Source of the DNA: Dyella_A ginsengisoli
Lineage (GTDB): Bacteria > Pseudomonadota > Gammaproteobacteria > Xanthomonadales > Rhodanobacteraceae
Assembly: GCF_044904665.1 (NCBI RefSeq)
Contig: NZ_JADIKM010000002.1
Coordinates: 62,001-126,000, forward strand
DNA length: 64,000 bases
Reading direction: 5' to 3'
In this document: positions 1-8,650 of the stretch, in pieces
How positions within the stretch are numbered: the first letter of the stretch is position 1
Layout of the letters: every line of letters starts with the position of its first letter
Notes under the pieces: generated by a model
The model's database searches: none
What the model was told of the DNA's origin: nothing
What the model saw: only the letters and a program-made list of their open reading frames with translations
Made by a program: the position numbers and the translations under genes

Positions 1-300
1 GTGGCCGGGCGGGTGATCGAGGGCATGGAGTACCTGTCCGCCCTGCCCCGCGGCACCGGACCGCTGGGCTTCTACGAGAAGCCTGAGCAGCGCACGGCGA
101 TCGTGTCGGTGGCGCTGGCCGCGGACCTGCCGACGGCACAGCGCCCGCAGGTGGAGGTGCTGCGCACCGGCAGCCCGAGCTTCGCCGCGCTGATCGAGGC
201 CAAGCGCAACCGCCGCGATGCGTTCTACACGCGGCCGGCCGGCAAGATCGACCTGTGCAGCATCAGCGTGCCCACGCGCGATATCGACGCGACGAAGTAA
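1..300 (+). CDS. Cyclophilin-type peptidylprolyl isomerase, C-terminal part
   Basis: Frame is open from the first base and ends in TAA at 298-300, so this is the tail of a gene that starts upstream; the GTG at position 1 is probably internal. The visible 99 residues begin with GRVIEGMEYLSALPRG, which matches the segment of cyclophilin-like isomerases where the enzyme core closes (VIEGM followed by LP.G), and continue into the extended C-terminus seen in xanthomonad homologues. These enzymes catalyse cis-trans isomerisation of prolyl bonds and in this group are usually exported. The signal peptide and the active-site Arg/Phe are outside the window, so activity and location cannot be judged. 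Confidence 0.7.
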   Translation: MAGRVIEGMEYLSALPRGTGPLGFYEKPEQRTAIVSVALAADLPTAQRPQVEVLRTGSPSFAALIEAKRNRRDAFYTRPAGKIDLCSISVPTRDIDATK

Positions 301-324
301 GCCCCGCTGCCGCGCCCCGAAACC

Positions 325-1899
325 TCAGGGCGCGCGCTGCACTTGATCGGCGGTGCGGAATACCGACACCGCCTGGCGCATGCGCTCGGCCTGCTCCTGC
401 AGGCTGCGCGCGGCGGCTTCGGATTCTTCGACGAGGGCGGCGTTGCTCTGGGTGGCTTCGTCCATCTGGCCGACGGCGGAGCCGATCTCCTCGATGCCCT
501 TGCTCTGCTCTTCGCTGGCCGCGGCGATCTCGTTCATCAGGCCGGCGGAGCGCTGGATGGCGTCGGCGATGCGGCGGGTGGTGTCGCCGGTGCGATCCAC
601 CAGTTCAGCGCCGGTATCGACGGTGGCGACCGCATCGCCGATCAGCTGCTTGATCTCGCGGGCGGCCGTGGCCGCGCGCTGGGCCAGGCCGCGCACTTCG
701 GTGGCGACCACCGCGAAACCCTTGCCGTGCTCGCCCGCGCGCGCCGCCTCCACCGCGGCATTGAGCGCGAGGATGTTGGTCTGGAAGGCGATGCCGTCGA
801 TCATGCCGGCGATGTCTTCGATGCGCTGCGAGCTGGCCTTGATGTCGCCCATGGTGGTGACCACCTGGGCCACCAGTTCGCCGCCTTCCTTCGCCAGCTT
901 GGCGGCGGCGGACACCAGCGCATCGGCCTCGCGCGCGTTGTCGGCGTTCTGGCGCACGGTGGAGGTGAGTTCCTCCATCGCAGCGGCGGTTTCTTCCAGC
1001 GAGGCGGCTTGATCCTGCGTGCGGTGCGAGAGGTCGGCGGTGCCCGCGGCGATCTGGCCGGTGGCGGTGTGGATGCTGTCGCTGGACTGGCGCACGTTCG
1101 TCACCACGTCGGCGAGGCCGACGCTGATGCCGTTGATCGCCTGCAGCAGCTGGCCGATGTCGTCGCGCCGGTCCACCGGCACCTGCGCGCTGAGGTCGCC
1201 CGCGGCGATCTTGCCGGCGGCGGTGCGGCACTCGCTCATCGGCCCACTGATGTTGCGGCGAACCAGCAGGTACACCGCCGCGGACACGCCGAGCACGGAG
1301 ACGGCGCCGGCGATCCCCAGCATCGTCAGCAGTGCGGCACGCATTTCCTTTGGCAGCAGCACATAAAGCGCCAGCGCCACCGCGGCGTTGAGCACGGCGG
1401 TCGCCAGGCCGATGCGCAGCGGCATGCCGACGCTGCGCATGGCGCTCACGTCCAGCCCTACGTAGCGCGCGCCGATCACCTCGCTGCGACCGTCGAGGAT
1501 CGGGTCGTAGCGGGTCATGAACTGGGTGCCGAAGATGGTCGCGTAGCCGGTGAACGATTGCTTCGCCAGCAGCAGCGACCAGGCCGGATGCGAGCGGTCG
1601 AGCAAGGTACCGATGGCGCGGCCGCCGTCCTTCTTCTTCACCGAGGTGGTGATGCGCACGAAGTCGTCGCCGCTGCGGGCGAACAGCGTGGCCGTGGCGC
1701 CGGTGTGCTCGGTGAAACGATCCGGCACGGCAAAGTTGAGGTTGAGCAGGGTGGCACCGTGGCGCAACACCGGCGCATCGCGTTCGCCGATGCGCACCGT
1801 CTCGCGACTGTCCAGCGCGAAACGTTCCGGCAGCTGTTCGGCGAACTGCCGGGCCAGCGCCTGGATGCGGGTCTTGAGCGGCACGAAAATGGAAAGCAT
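325..1899 (-). CDS. Methyl-accepting chemotaxis protein with Cache_3-Cache_2-type sensor
   Basis: 524-residue chemoreceptor that should bind a ligand and control CheA through CheW. From the N-terminus: a Cache_3-Cache_2-like sensor at about 20-165 (motifs PVLRHGATLLNLNF, DRFTEHTGATATLF, TRYDPILDGRSEVIGARYVG), two hydrophobic helices at about 175-197 and 205-230, a HAMP linker, and the MCP signalling domain with the conserved hairpin tip EIAGMIDGIAFQTNILALNA-like region around 370-395. The frame stays open upstream, but that extension runs into the neighbouring ABC gene. The ATG at 1897-1899 lies 92 nt downstream of a FliA-type promoter and begins just before the recognisable sensor. Unlike most relatives, this start gives no membrane segment ahead of the sensor. 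Stop is TGA at 325-327. Confidence 0.9.
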   Translation of the reverse strand: MLSIFVPLKTRIQALARQFAEQLPERFALDSRETVRIGERDAPVLRHGATLLNLNFAVPDRFTEHTGATATLFARSGDDFVRITTSVKKKDGGRAIGTLLDRSHPAWSLLLAKQSFTGYATIFGTQFMTRYDPILDGRSEVIGARYVGLDVSAMRSVGMPLRIGLATAVLNAAVALALYVLLPKEMRAALLTMLGIAGAVSVLGVSAAVYLLVRRNISGPMSECRTAAGKIAAGDLSAQVPVDRRDDIGQLLQAINGISVGLADVVTNVRQSSDSIHTATGQIAAGTADLSHRTQDQAASLEETAAAMEELTSTVRQNADNAREADALVSAAAKLAKEGGELVAQVVTTMGDIKASSQRIEDIAGMIDGIAFQTNILALNAAVEAARAGEHGKGFAVVATEVRGLAQRAATAAREIKQLIGDAVATVDTGAELVDRTGDTTRRIADAIQRSAGLMNEIAAASEEQSKGIEEIGSAVGQMDEATQSNAALVEESEAAARSLQEQAERMRQAVSVFRTADQVQRAP

Positions 1900-1990
1900 C
1901 ACGTCGATCTCCACCACGCTGGTTTGGCATCCCTGTCGGACCGTCGCGTCGGCCACCGGCTCACGCGCGAGCGCGTTGCCTGATGGCGGT

Positions 1991-2017
1991 TTGTCGGTGG
2001 CGACCCCGGAAACTTGA
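1991..2017 (-). promoter_or_regulatory. Sigma-28 (FliA)-type promoter for the chemoreceptor gene
   Basis: Read on the minus strand: TCAAGTTT, then exactly 11 bases, then ACCGACAA. The enterobacterial FliA consensus is TAAAGTTT-N11-GCCGATAA, so the match is 7/8 and 6/8 with ideal spacing. It lies about 92 nt upstream of the chemoreceptor ATG. Chemoreceptors are typical late flagellar genes, which fits. Confidence 0.6.
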
Positions 2018-2101
2018 ATGTGCCCCGCTCGGCAAAGTCTGCGCAAGCCGTCATCCCGGCGAATAGTGTGATGACGCGCAACGCCTTGTGCAGTGCCCCG
2101 C

Positions 2102-4012
2102 TCAACGATAGCCGGCGGCCTGCAGCTCGAACAGCTCGGCGTAATGCCCGCCGGCCGCGACCAGCTGCTCGTGGGTGCCGACCTCCTCGATCGCACCGTG
2201 CTGCAGCACGATGATGCGGTCGGCCATGCGCACGGTGGAGAAGCGGTGCGAGATGATCACCGCGGTCTTGCCGGCGGACAGCTCCTTGAAGCGCTGGAAC
2301 ACCTCGTACTCGGAGCGCGCGTCGAGCGCGGCGGTGGGCTCGTCCAGCACCAGCAGCGGCGCGTCGCGCATGTAGGCGCGGGCGATGGCGATCTTCTGCC
2401 ATTCGCCACCGGACAGATCAACGCCGCCCTTGAACAGCTTGCCGAGCATCTGCGCGTAGCCCTTGGGCAACCGGGCGATCACCTCGTCGGCCATGCTGCG
2501 GCGGGCGGCGTCGGCGATGCGGGCGCGATCCTCGCGCGCCTCGATGCGGCCCACCGCGATGTTGTCCGCAGCGTTGAAGTAGTAGCGCACGAAGTCCTGG
2601 AAGATCACCCCGATGTTGAGGCGCAGATCTTCCAGGTCGTACTCGGTGAGCGGGTGGCCGTCGAGCAGGATGCGGCCCTCGTCCGGGTCGTACAGGCGCG
2701 AGAGCAGCTTCACCAGCGTGGTCTTGCCGGCGCCGTTCTCGCCCACCAGCGCCAGCACCTCGCCCGCACGCAGGGTGAAGTTGAGATGCCGCACCGCCCA
2801 GCGCTCGGCGTCGGGATAGCGAAAGCCCACGTCCTCGAACACGAAGCCCTCGCGCATCGGCCGCGGGAACGGGCGCGGGTTCGGCGGCGAGAGGATCTCC
2901 GGCTGGATGCGGAAGAACGAGAACAGGTCGTCCAGGTACAACGCCTGGCCGGCCACCTGCGAGAAGCCCACCAGCAGCGTCTCCATCAACGTGCGCAGGC
3001 GGCGGAACGAGGTGGACAGGAAGGTGAGGTCGCCGATGCTGAAGTCGCCGCGCACCGTGCGCCACGCGATGATAGCGTAGGCGGCGTAGTAGCCGATGGT
3101 GCCGATGGTGGTGAACAGTCCGCCCCAGCCCGCGCGGCGCAGCGCGATGACGCGGTTGGCGCGATACATGGCCTGCGACAGCACGCGGTAGCGATCGATC
3201 AGGAACGGGTTGAGGCCGAAGCTCTTCACCTCCTTCGCGTTGGACGCGCTGGCGCCGACCATGCGCAGGTAGTCCAGCTCGCGCCGCTCCGGCGTCCACT
3301 GGTAGTTCACCGCGTAGCTCTGCGCGTTGAAGTGGAACTCGCCCAGAAACGCCGGCACCAGCGCCACCGCCAGCAGCGCGATCAACCACGGCGCGTACAC
3401 CGCCAGCCCCACGGCGAAGCTGAGCAAGGTGACGATGTCCTGCGCCTGCTGCAGCAGCTGCGAAAGCAGGCTGCCGCGCCCGGCCACCTGGCGGCGCGCG
3501 CGGTCGAGCTGGTCCTGCAGGTCGGCGTCCTCGAAATCCTCGAGATCCAGCGAGGCGGCGTGTTCCATCAGGCGGATCGAGGTGGTGTTGGCGTACAGCT
3601 CGCCCAGCAGCGAGTCGACCATCGCCACCACCCGACCCAGCAGGTCAGCCAGCACCGCCAGCGCAAACTCCAGCCCCAGCAGCAGCGCCAGATGCGCCAG
3701 CTCGCCGCCGTGCAGCCACGCGGAGAGATCGCCATGCGGCACGCCCACGCGCACCAGTCGCACCACCTCGTCGACGATCAGCTTGCCCACATACAGCGTG
3801 GCCACCGGCAGCAGCGCGCGCAGCAGACGCAGCGCCACGCTGGCCAGCGTAAGCGAGCGGCTGGTCTGCCAGATGCTGGCCAGGAACGGCGGCACGTTGC
3901 GCAGCGCGGCGAAGCGCTCGCGCAGGCTCTGCGGCGGGGGCGGCTCGTGCGGTCCGCCGCCGCGACGCCCGCCGCCGTGGGTGCGACCACCCATGCTTTG
4001 TGGACCGGCCAT
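2102..4012 (-). CDS. ABC exporter, fused permease and ATPase
   Basis: 636-residue half-transporter of the type IV exporter fold. A Gly/Pro/Arg-rich cytoplasmic tail (1-30) is followed by a membrane domain (about 50-350) with helices at 55-80, 107-130, 190-225 and 297-320, then a nucleotide-binding domain with Walker A GENGAGKT (424-431), signature LSGGEWQ and Walker B LLVLDEPTAALD, plus the H-loop ISHRF. It should work as a homodimer at the inner membrane; the substrate cannot be told. The frame is open far upstream across the divergent AsmA gene, but the ATG at 4010-4012 has AAGGA 6 nt ahead and is chosen. Stop TGA at 2102-2104. Downstream is the chemoreceptor, which has its own promoter. 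Confidence 0.88.
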   Translation of the reverse strand: MAGPQSMGGRTHGGGRRGGGPHEPPPPQSLRERFAALRNVPPFLASIWQTSRSLTLASVALRLLRALLPVATLYVGKLIVDEVVRLVRVGVPHGDLSAWLHGGELAHLALLLGLEFALAVLADLLGRVVAMVDSLLGELYANTTSIRLMEHAASLDLEDFEDADLQDQLDRARRQVAGRGSLLSQLLQQAQDIVTLLSFAVGLAVYAPWLIALLAVALVPAFLGEFHFNAQSYAVNYQWTPERRELDYLRMVGASASNAKEVKSFGLNPFLIDRYRVLSQAMYRANRVIALRRAGWGGLFTTIGTIGYYAAYAIIAWRTVRGDFSIGDLTFLSTSFRRLRTLMETLLVGFSQVAGQALYLDDLFSFFRIQPEILSPPNPRPFPRPMREGFVFEDVGFRYPDAERWAVRHLNFTLRAGEVLALVGENGAGKTTLVKLLSRLYDPDEGRILLDGHPLTEYDLEDLRLNIGVIFQDFVRYYFNAADNIAVGRIEAREDRARIADAARRSMADEVIARLPKGYAQMLGKLFKGGVDLSGGEWQKIAIARAYMRDAPLLVLDEPTAALDARSEYEVFQRFKELSAGKTAVIISHRFSTVRMADRIIVLQHGAIEEVGTHEQLVAAGGHYAELFELQAAGYR

Positions 4013-4232
4013 GGGGATTCCTTCGAAAGGGATCGGCGCAGCATGCCACGCTCCGCGTGCGGGCGCGGTGCCCGTCGCGCCCCCGCGAGTGCAGGCGCGC
4101 CCCGCTCCCAGGCTCAGGTGTTGCTGAAAGCGGGCATGCCGTGGTCCATCACCACGAAACTTTGTCACCGCATCAAGTAAGAGGTGCGGATCGGCCGCAT
4201 TCGCGCGGCGGAATCGTGTGGGAGCACATACC

Positions 4233-6392
4233 ATGACACGCAGCCGCAAGGTGCTGGTGTGGACGACGGGCATCGTGCTCGGCCTGGTGATAACGCTGGC
4301 ATTGGTGGTGGCCCTGTTCGACTGGAACCGGCTCAAGCCCTTCATCGACGACAAGGTGAGCCAGGCGATCGGGCGGCCGTTCGTGATCCACGGTGACCTG
4401 AGCGTCGCGTGGCAGCGCGAACCGGAAGCCGGTGGCCTGCAGGCGCTGCTGCCGTGGCCACAGTTCACCGCGCGCGACATCACCATCGGCAATCCGGATT
4501 GGGCGAAGCAGCCACAGTTCGCGCAGCTCAAGGCGCTGCGCTTCCGGTTGTCGCCGCTGCCGCTGCTGGCGCATCGCCTCGTGGTGCCCTCGCTGCGGCT
4601 GGTGCAACCCGTCATCGACCTGGAGCGCGATGCGAAGGCGCGCAACAACTGGAGCTTCGCGCCGCCGCGCGATCACGCGTCTTCAGCGTGGAAACTGGAA
4701 CTGGGCGAGGTCGGCTTCGATCGCGGCAAGGTGGCGTTCGATGACGCCGTCACGCAGGCCCGACTGGCGATCGACGTCGAGCCGCTGCAGCAGGCCATCC
4801 CCTACGCGCAGATCGTGGCGCAGACCAGCGACGACGCCCGCGCGCAGGCACGCAGCAGCGCCGGCGCGGGCAGCGGCAAGGCGCTGGCCGGCGACGACCG
4901 GGACAAGGACGCCGACGACACCGCCGCGCGCGCCAACGCCACCCGCTACCAGTTCGAGTGGCGCGCCTCCGGCACCTACCAGGGCGCGCCGGCCAACGGC
5001 CACGGCCGCGTCGGCGCCGTGCTGGCGCTGCGCCAGACCGATCGCCCGTTCCCGTTGCAGGCCCGCCTGCAGGTGGGCGATACGCACATCGTCCTGGTCG
5101 GCACGCTCACCGACCCGTTGCACCTGGGCGCGCTCGACCTGCGCCTGTGGTTTGCCGGCTCCAGCATGGCCAAGCTCTATCCGCTGCTCGGCCTCACCCT
5201 GCCCGACACGCGCCCCTACGCCACCGCCGGCCACCTGCGCGCCGAGCTGCACCGCGGCAGCGGCAGCACGTTCCGTTACGACGCGTTCCGCGCCCGCGTG
5301 GGCGACAGCGACCTGGCCGGCAACATCACGGTGACCACCGGTGGCGCGCGTCCGAAACTCACCGGCAGCCTGCACGCCACCCTGCTGCAATTCAGCGACC
5401 TCGCGCCGCTGATCGGCGCGGACAGCAACGCGCAGGACAAGCAGCGCGCCGACGGCGGATCGCAGCGGGCCGACAAGGTGCTGCCGGCAAAGCGGTTCCG
5501 CACCGAGCGCTGGCAGGCCATGGATGCCGACGTGCAGTTCGACGCCGCGCGCATCGCGCATGGCGAGGCCTTGCCGATCGACTCGCTGAGCACCCACCTG
5601 CAGTTGGACGACGGCCGGCTGACGCTCGATCCGCTGCGCTTCGGCGTGGCGAGCGGCGACGTGCGCGGCACGCTGGCGCTGGACGGCCGCCGCACGCCGA
5701 TGCAGGGCCACGTCGCGCTGGCCGCGCAGCACCTCAAGCTAAAGGCGCTGTTTCCCACCTTCGAGACCATGCGCACCAGCCTGGGCGAGCTCAACGGCCG
5801 CGCCGACCTCGACGCCAGCGGCAATTCGGTGGCCGCCCTGCTGGGCAGCGCCGACGGCGAGGTGAAGCTCTTGATGAACGATGGGGCGATCAGCCGCAAC
5901 CTGCTGGAAACCGCCGGCCTCAACGTGGGCAACATCATCCTCGGCAAGCTGTTCGGCGACCGCACGGTGCAGATCAACTGCGCGGCCACCGACCTGGCCG
6001 CCACCGACGGCTTGTTCCGCACGCGGCTGTTCGTGTTCGACACCGACGATGCGGTGATCAGCGTCGACGGCACGGTCAACATGGCCAGCGAGACGCTGGA
6101 CCTGGACGTGAAGCCGCAGACCAAGGGCCTGCGCATCTTCTCGCTGCGCTCGCCGCTGTACGTGCGCGGCACGCTCAAGCACCCGGACGTGGGCGTGCAG
6201 GCCGGCCCGCTGGCACTGCGCGCCGGCGGGGCGATCGCGCTGGGCACCGTGGCCGCGCCCGCCGCCGCCCTGCTGGCGCTGATCTCGCCCACCCACGACC
6301 AGCCGGAAAACACCTGCCAGACCGTGCTCGGCCAGCTGCGCAGCTCGGGCAAGCTGCGGGTGAGCGAGCCGAAGAAGAGTACGCAGCCCTAG
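4233..6392 (+). CDS. AsmA family protein
   Basis: 719-residue inner-membrane-anchored periplasmic protein. One N-terminal membrane segment (about 8-30, VLVWTTGIVLGLVITLALVV) is followed by the AsmA N-terminal pattern WNRLKPFIDDKVSQAIGRPF and a long beta-rich periplasmic body; the C-terminal part (DLDVKPQTKGLRIFSLRSPL) is the standard AsmA end. Family members are implicated in phospholipid transport to the outer membrane and envelope homeostasis. The ATG at 4233 has GGGAG 8 nt upstream; a GTG at 4218 in the same frame lacks this. The TAG stop (6390-6392) is made from the target-site TA and first base of the adjoining mobile element; without the element the stop would be TAA at the same codon. 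Confidence 0.88.
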   Translation: MTRSRKVLVWTTGIVLGLVITLALVVALFDWNRLKPFIDDKVSQAIGRPFVIHGDLSVAWQREPEAGGLQALLPWPQFTARDITIGNPDWAKQPQFAQLKALRFRLSPLPLLAHRLVVPSLRLVQPVIDLERDAKARNNWSFAPPRDHASSAWKLELGEVGFDRGKVAFDDAVTQARLAIDVEPLQQAIPYAQIVAQTSDDARAQARSSAGAGSGKALAGDDRDKDADDTAARANATRYQFEWRASGTYQGAPANGHGRVGAVLALRQTDRPFPLQARLQVGDTHIVLVGTLTDPLHLGALDLRLWFAGSSMAKLYPLLGLTLPDTRPYATAGHLRAELHRGSGSTFRYDAFRARVGDSDLAGNITVTTGGARPKLTGSLHATLLQFSDLAPLIGADSNAQDKQRADGGSQRADKVLPAKRFRTERWQAMDADVQFDAARIAHGEALPIDSLSTHLQLDDGRLTLDPLRFGVASGDVRGTLALDGRRTPMQGHVALAAQHLKLKALFPTFETMRTSLGELNGRADLDASGNSVAALLGSADGEVKLLMNDGAISRNLLETAGLNVGNIILGKLFGDRTVQINCAATDLAATDGLFRTRLFVFDTDDAVISVDGTVNMASETLDLDVKPQTKGLRIFSLRSPLYVRGTLKHPDVGVQAGPLALRAGGAIALGTVAAPAAALLALISPTHDQPENTCQTVLGQLRSSGKLRVSEPKKSTQP

Positions 6393-6716
6393 GGATGCCC
6401 TGATCAACTAGACGTAGGCGGCATGATGTTCAAAAGGCCGGCAGGGTGTGTCGCGAGGCGCCGGGCAGACTGGCCGTCTGTCCAAGCCTCGTGGCGCAGC
6501 ATGACGGCCCCCTTTGATGGTGAGATTCAGCCGATTGGGCCGGCTCTGTTTGTCCACAGGCCTTCCTCGCTCCTCAAGGCCGTGACCGTCCATGGTCACT
6601 CCCCGCGTGCGGTGTGCCGGCTCAACAGACGGCCAGTCTGCCTTCGCCATCACCCCTGTGGCCTGCGAACAAACAGAGCCGGTCACGCCTGCGCCTAGTT
6701 GATCAGGGCATCCCTA
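6390..6716. mobile_element. MITE-like non-autonomous element with 31-bp terminal inverted repeats and TA duplication
   Basis: The ends 6390-6420 and 6686-6716 are inverted repeats matching at 29 of 31 positions (outer part TAGGGATGCCCTGATCAACT). Both ends carry TA outside GGGATGCCC, consistent with a 2-bp TA target duplication as made by IS630/mariner-type and some IS5-group transposases. Inside are two further perfect inverted pairs: a 16-mer (6466-6481 with 6625-6640, CAGACTGGCCGTCTGT) and a 14-mer (6540-6553 with 6669-6682), plus a hairpin at 6582-6599. No ORF of transposase character is present; the two ORFs inside (91-92 residues) are judged spurious. It fills the whole interval between asmA and the DUF4349 gene. 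Confidence 0.7.
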
Positions 6717-6739
6717 ACCCACCATCGCCCCCGGACGGA

Positions 6740-7522
6740 CTATCCCCGGTTTCCGCGCCGGCTCATCCGCCGCCAGAGCCAGCGCCACAGCAGGGCGAGG
6801 GGAAACGCGAGAATCAGGAATGGCAACCCGTAACCAAGCATCCGCAGCACGTCCGCCACGCCTTCCGCAGCCTGATCGAGCATATCGCCGGCCGCTTCGG
6901 CAATTCGGCCATGCCCGGTCTCGATGTCGCGATCGCGGAAATCCAGCTCGAGACGATTGGTATCGAGTTGACGCTGTTGCGTGGCTTCCGTCGCGTGCAG
7001 AGCCTGCAATTGCTGCTGCACACTGGCCTGCTCGTGGCTGAGGGCAATGCGATCGGAGATCGAGAGATCCTTGCCGGCGGCCAATTCCTCCAGCGTATGC
7101 GCGTGGCTCTCCAGTAACGCGAGCTGCTGGCGGTTGTCCTGCACGGCGCTGGACAGATCTTCTGCCGTGGTCTGGCGGAAGCCGATGCGTCCGCCCTGTG
7201 CGGCAAGCCGGGAAAGCGGCTCCACTCCGCCGGGCGCAATCCGCACGGTGAGCGATCCGCCGTGCTCACTCTGATCGATGCGCAACACGTTGCACGCACC
7301 GAATCGCGCGTTTTCGCAGGCGGCGCGAACTTCGGTCATGCGACCGGCGATCGATGGACCGGGGAGATCGATCCGCAGCATGTGCGAATAGGCCAGCATG
7401 GCGCCGGCCTTTCCGGTCTCGCCAGCGAGAGGAGCCGGCGCGACTTCCTGCTTTCGGGAACAGCCCGCCAGCAACAGAAGAGCGCACATGCCCCAGACCA
7501 ACCCGCTTCGCTTCATCTCCAT
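6740..7522 (-). CDS. DUF4349 domain lipoprotein
   Basis: 260-residue predicted lipoprotein: signal peptide with lipobox LLAGC (cysteine near residue 19). The middle section pairs a beta-rich part (SLTVRIAPGGVEPLSRLA) with a long coiled-coil (about 125-195, many Gln/Leu heptads), and the C-terminus has a membrane helix (GYGLPFLILAFPLALLWRWL) followed by a basic tail. This layout is that of DUF4349 proteins, whose function is unknown; a lipid anchor plus a C-terminal membrane helix suggests it spans or bridges envelope layers (inference). The ATG at 7520-7522 has GGGGAGGAG immediately upstream. Stop TAG at 6740-6742 lies just beyond the MITE-like element. Confidence 0.75.
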   Translation of the reverse strand: MEMKRSGLVWGMCALLLLAGCSRKQEVAPAPLAGETGKAGAMLAYSHMLRIDLPGPSIAGRMTEVRAACENARFGACNVLRIDQSEHGGSLTVRIAPGGVEPLSRLAAQGGRIGFRQTTAEDLSSAVQDNRQQLALLESHAHTLEELAAGKDLSISDRIALSHEQASVQQQLQALHATEATQQRQLDTNRLELDFRDRDIETGHGRIAEAAGDMLDQAAEGVADVLRMLGYGLPFLILAFPLALLWRWLWRRMSRRGNRG

Positions 7523-7664
7523 GGGCTCCTCCCCTGCCGACATTGGCCAGGGCAATGTGCCACAAGAGCATGTCGCGGCCATCGCTCTGCGACGCCCCCG
7601 CCAGCGTCATACCAGCCGGAGGGTGCCGCTAGAATGGCGCACCTTCCCCGCGCCATCGTGCCCC

Positions 7665-8594
7665 ATGCAGCCCGTCAGCAAGGCCCGCCTGCAGATCCAT
7701 TTCTGTGTCCTGCTGTGGGGCTTCACCGCCATCCTCGGCAAGCTGATCTCGCTGCCGGCGCTACCGCTGGTGTGGTGGCGCATGTTGCTGGTGGCGGGGT
7801 CGCTGCTGCTGGTGCCGCGGGTATGGCGCGGACTGCGCGCGATGCCGGCGCCGCTGCGCTGGGCGTATGCGGGCATCGGCGTGCTGGTGTCGCTGCACTG
7901 GCTGAGCTTCTACGCGGCGATCAAGTTGTCCAATGCGTCGGTGGGCGCCACCTGCATCGCGCTGGGGCCGGTGTTCCTCGCCTTCATCGAGCCGTGGATC
8001 GCGCGGCGGCGCTTCGACCCGCGCGAGCTGATCATCGCCGCGGCGGTGGTGCCGGGCGTGGCGATGGTGGTGGGCGGCGTGCCGCACGGCATGCGCATGG
8101 GCATCGCGGTGGGCGCGCTGTCGGCGCTGTTCGTGGCGTTGTTCAGCGCGTTCAACAAGCGGCTGGTGGATCACGGCGATCCGCTCACGGTGACCTGCCT
8201 GGAGCTGGGTACCGGCACGCTGTTCCTCACTGCGCTGGCGCCGCTGATGCCCCATGCCGGGAGTGCATTCGTGCTGCCAGGCGCGCACGATGCGCTGCTG
8301 CTGGTGCTGCTGAGCTTCGGCTGCACCCTGCTGCCGTTTGCGCTGGCACTGGTGGCGCTGCGCCACCTGAGCGCCTTCGGCATCCAGATGGTGACCAACC
8401 TGGAGCCGGTGTATTCGATCGTGCTGGCGATCGTGCTGCTGGGCGAGCAGCGCGAGCTGCACGCGTGGTTCTACGTGGGCGTGGCGGTGATCCTGGGCGC
8501 GGTGTTCATCCACCCGCTGCTGCACCGGAACCCGCGCGAGCCGGCCCAGCCCGAGCTGCTGGGCACCGCCGAAAACCACGGCATCGTGGAGTAG
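7665..8594 (+). CDS. EamA (drug/metabolite transporter superfamily) permease
   Basis: 309-residue integral membrane protein with ten hydrophobic helices in two EamA repeats (about 8-140 and 150-290). Characteristic features are CVLLWGFTAILGKLI in helix 1, SFYAAIKLSNASVGATC in the first repeat and NLEPVYSIVLAIVLLGE in the second, which is the usual EamA signature. Members export amino acids or other small metabolites; the substrate here is not evident. ATG at 7665 is chosen as the first start matching family length. It is divergent from the DUF4349 gene; rlmJ follows after 56 nt, perhaps co-transcribed. Confidence 0.87.
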   Translation: MQPVSKARLQIHFCVLLWGFTAILGKLISLPALPLVWWRMLLVAGSLLLVPRVWRGLRAMPAPLRWAYAGIGVLVSLHWLSFYAAIKLSNASVGATCIALGPVFLAFIEPWIARRRFDPRELIIAAAVVPGVAMVVGGVPHGMRMGIAVGALSALFVALFSAFNKRLVDHGDPLTVTCLELGTGTLFLTALAPLMPHAGSAFVLPGAHDALLLVLLSFGCTLLPFALALVALRHLSAFGIQMVTNLEPVYSIVLAIVLLGEQRELHAWFYVGVAVILGAVFIHPLLHRNPREPAQPELLGTAENHGIVE

Positions 8595-8650
8595 GCCGGC
8601 GGGCACCGCGGCGCCCCGTATACTGGCGCACCCGGCCCGCCGTGATCGCC

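Noticed and set aside
343..1983. 546-residue plus-strand ORF opposite the chemoreceptor
   Set aside because: Antisense shadow of a GC3-rich gene; His/Gly/Arg composition and no family features.
2093..4180. 695-residue plus-strand ORF opposite the ABC exporter
   Set aside because: Covers the exporter exactly in antisense and has low-complexity His/Arg/Glu content; the exporter has all ABC motifs.
4012..4648. 212-residue upstream extension of the ABC exporter
   Set aside because: Runs antisense into asmA; the internal ATG at 4012 has a good ribosome site and family length.
6408..6698. Two ORFs of about 90 residues inside the MITE-like element
   Set aside because: They overlap each other on opposite strands, follow inverted repeats, and lack start signals or conserved motifs.
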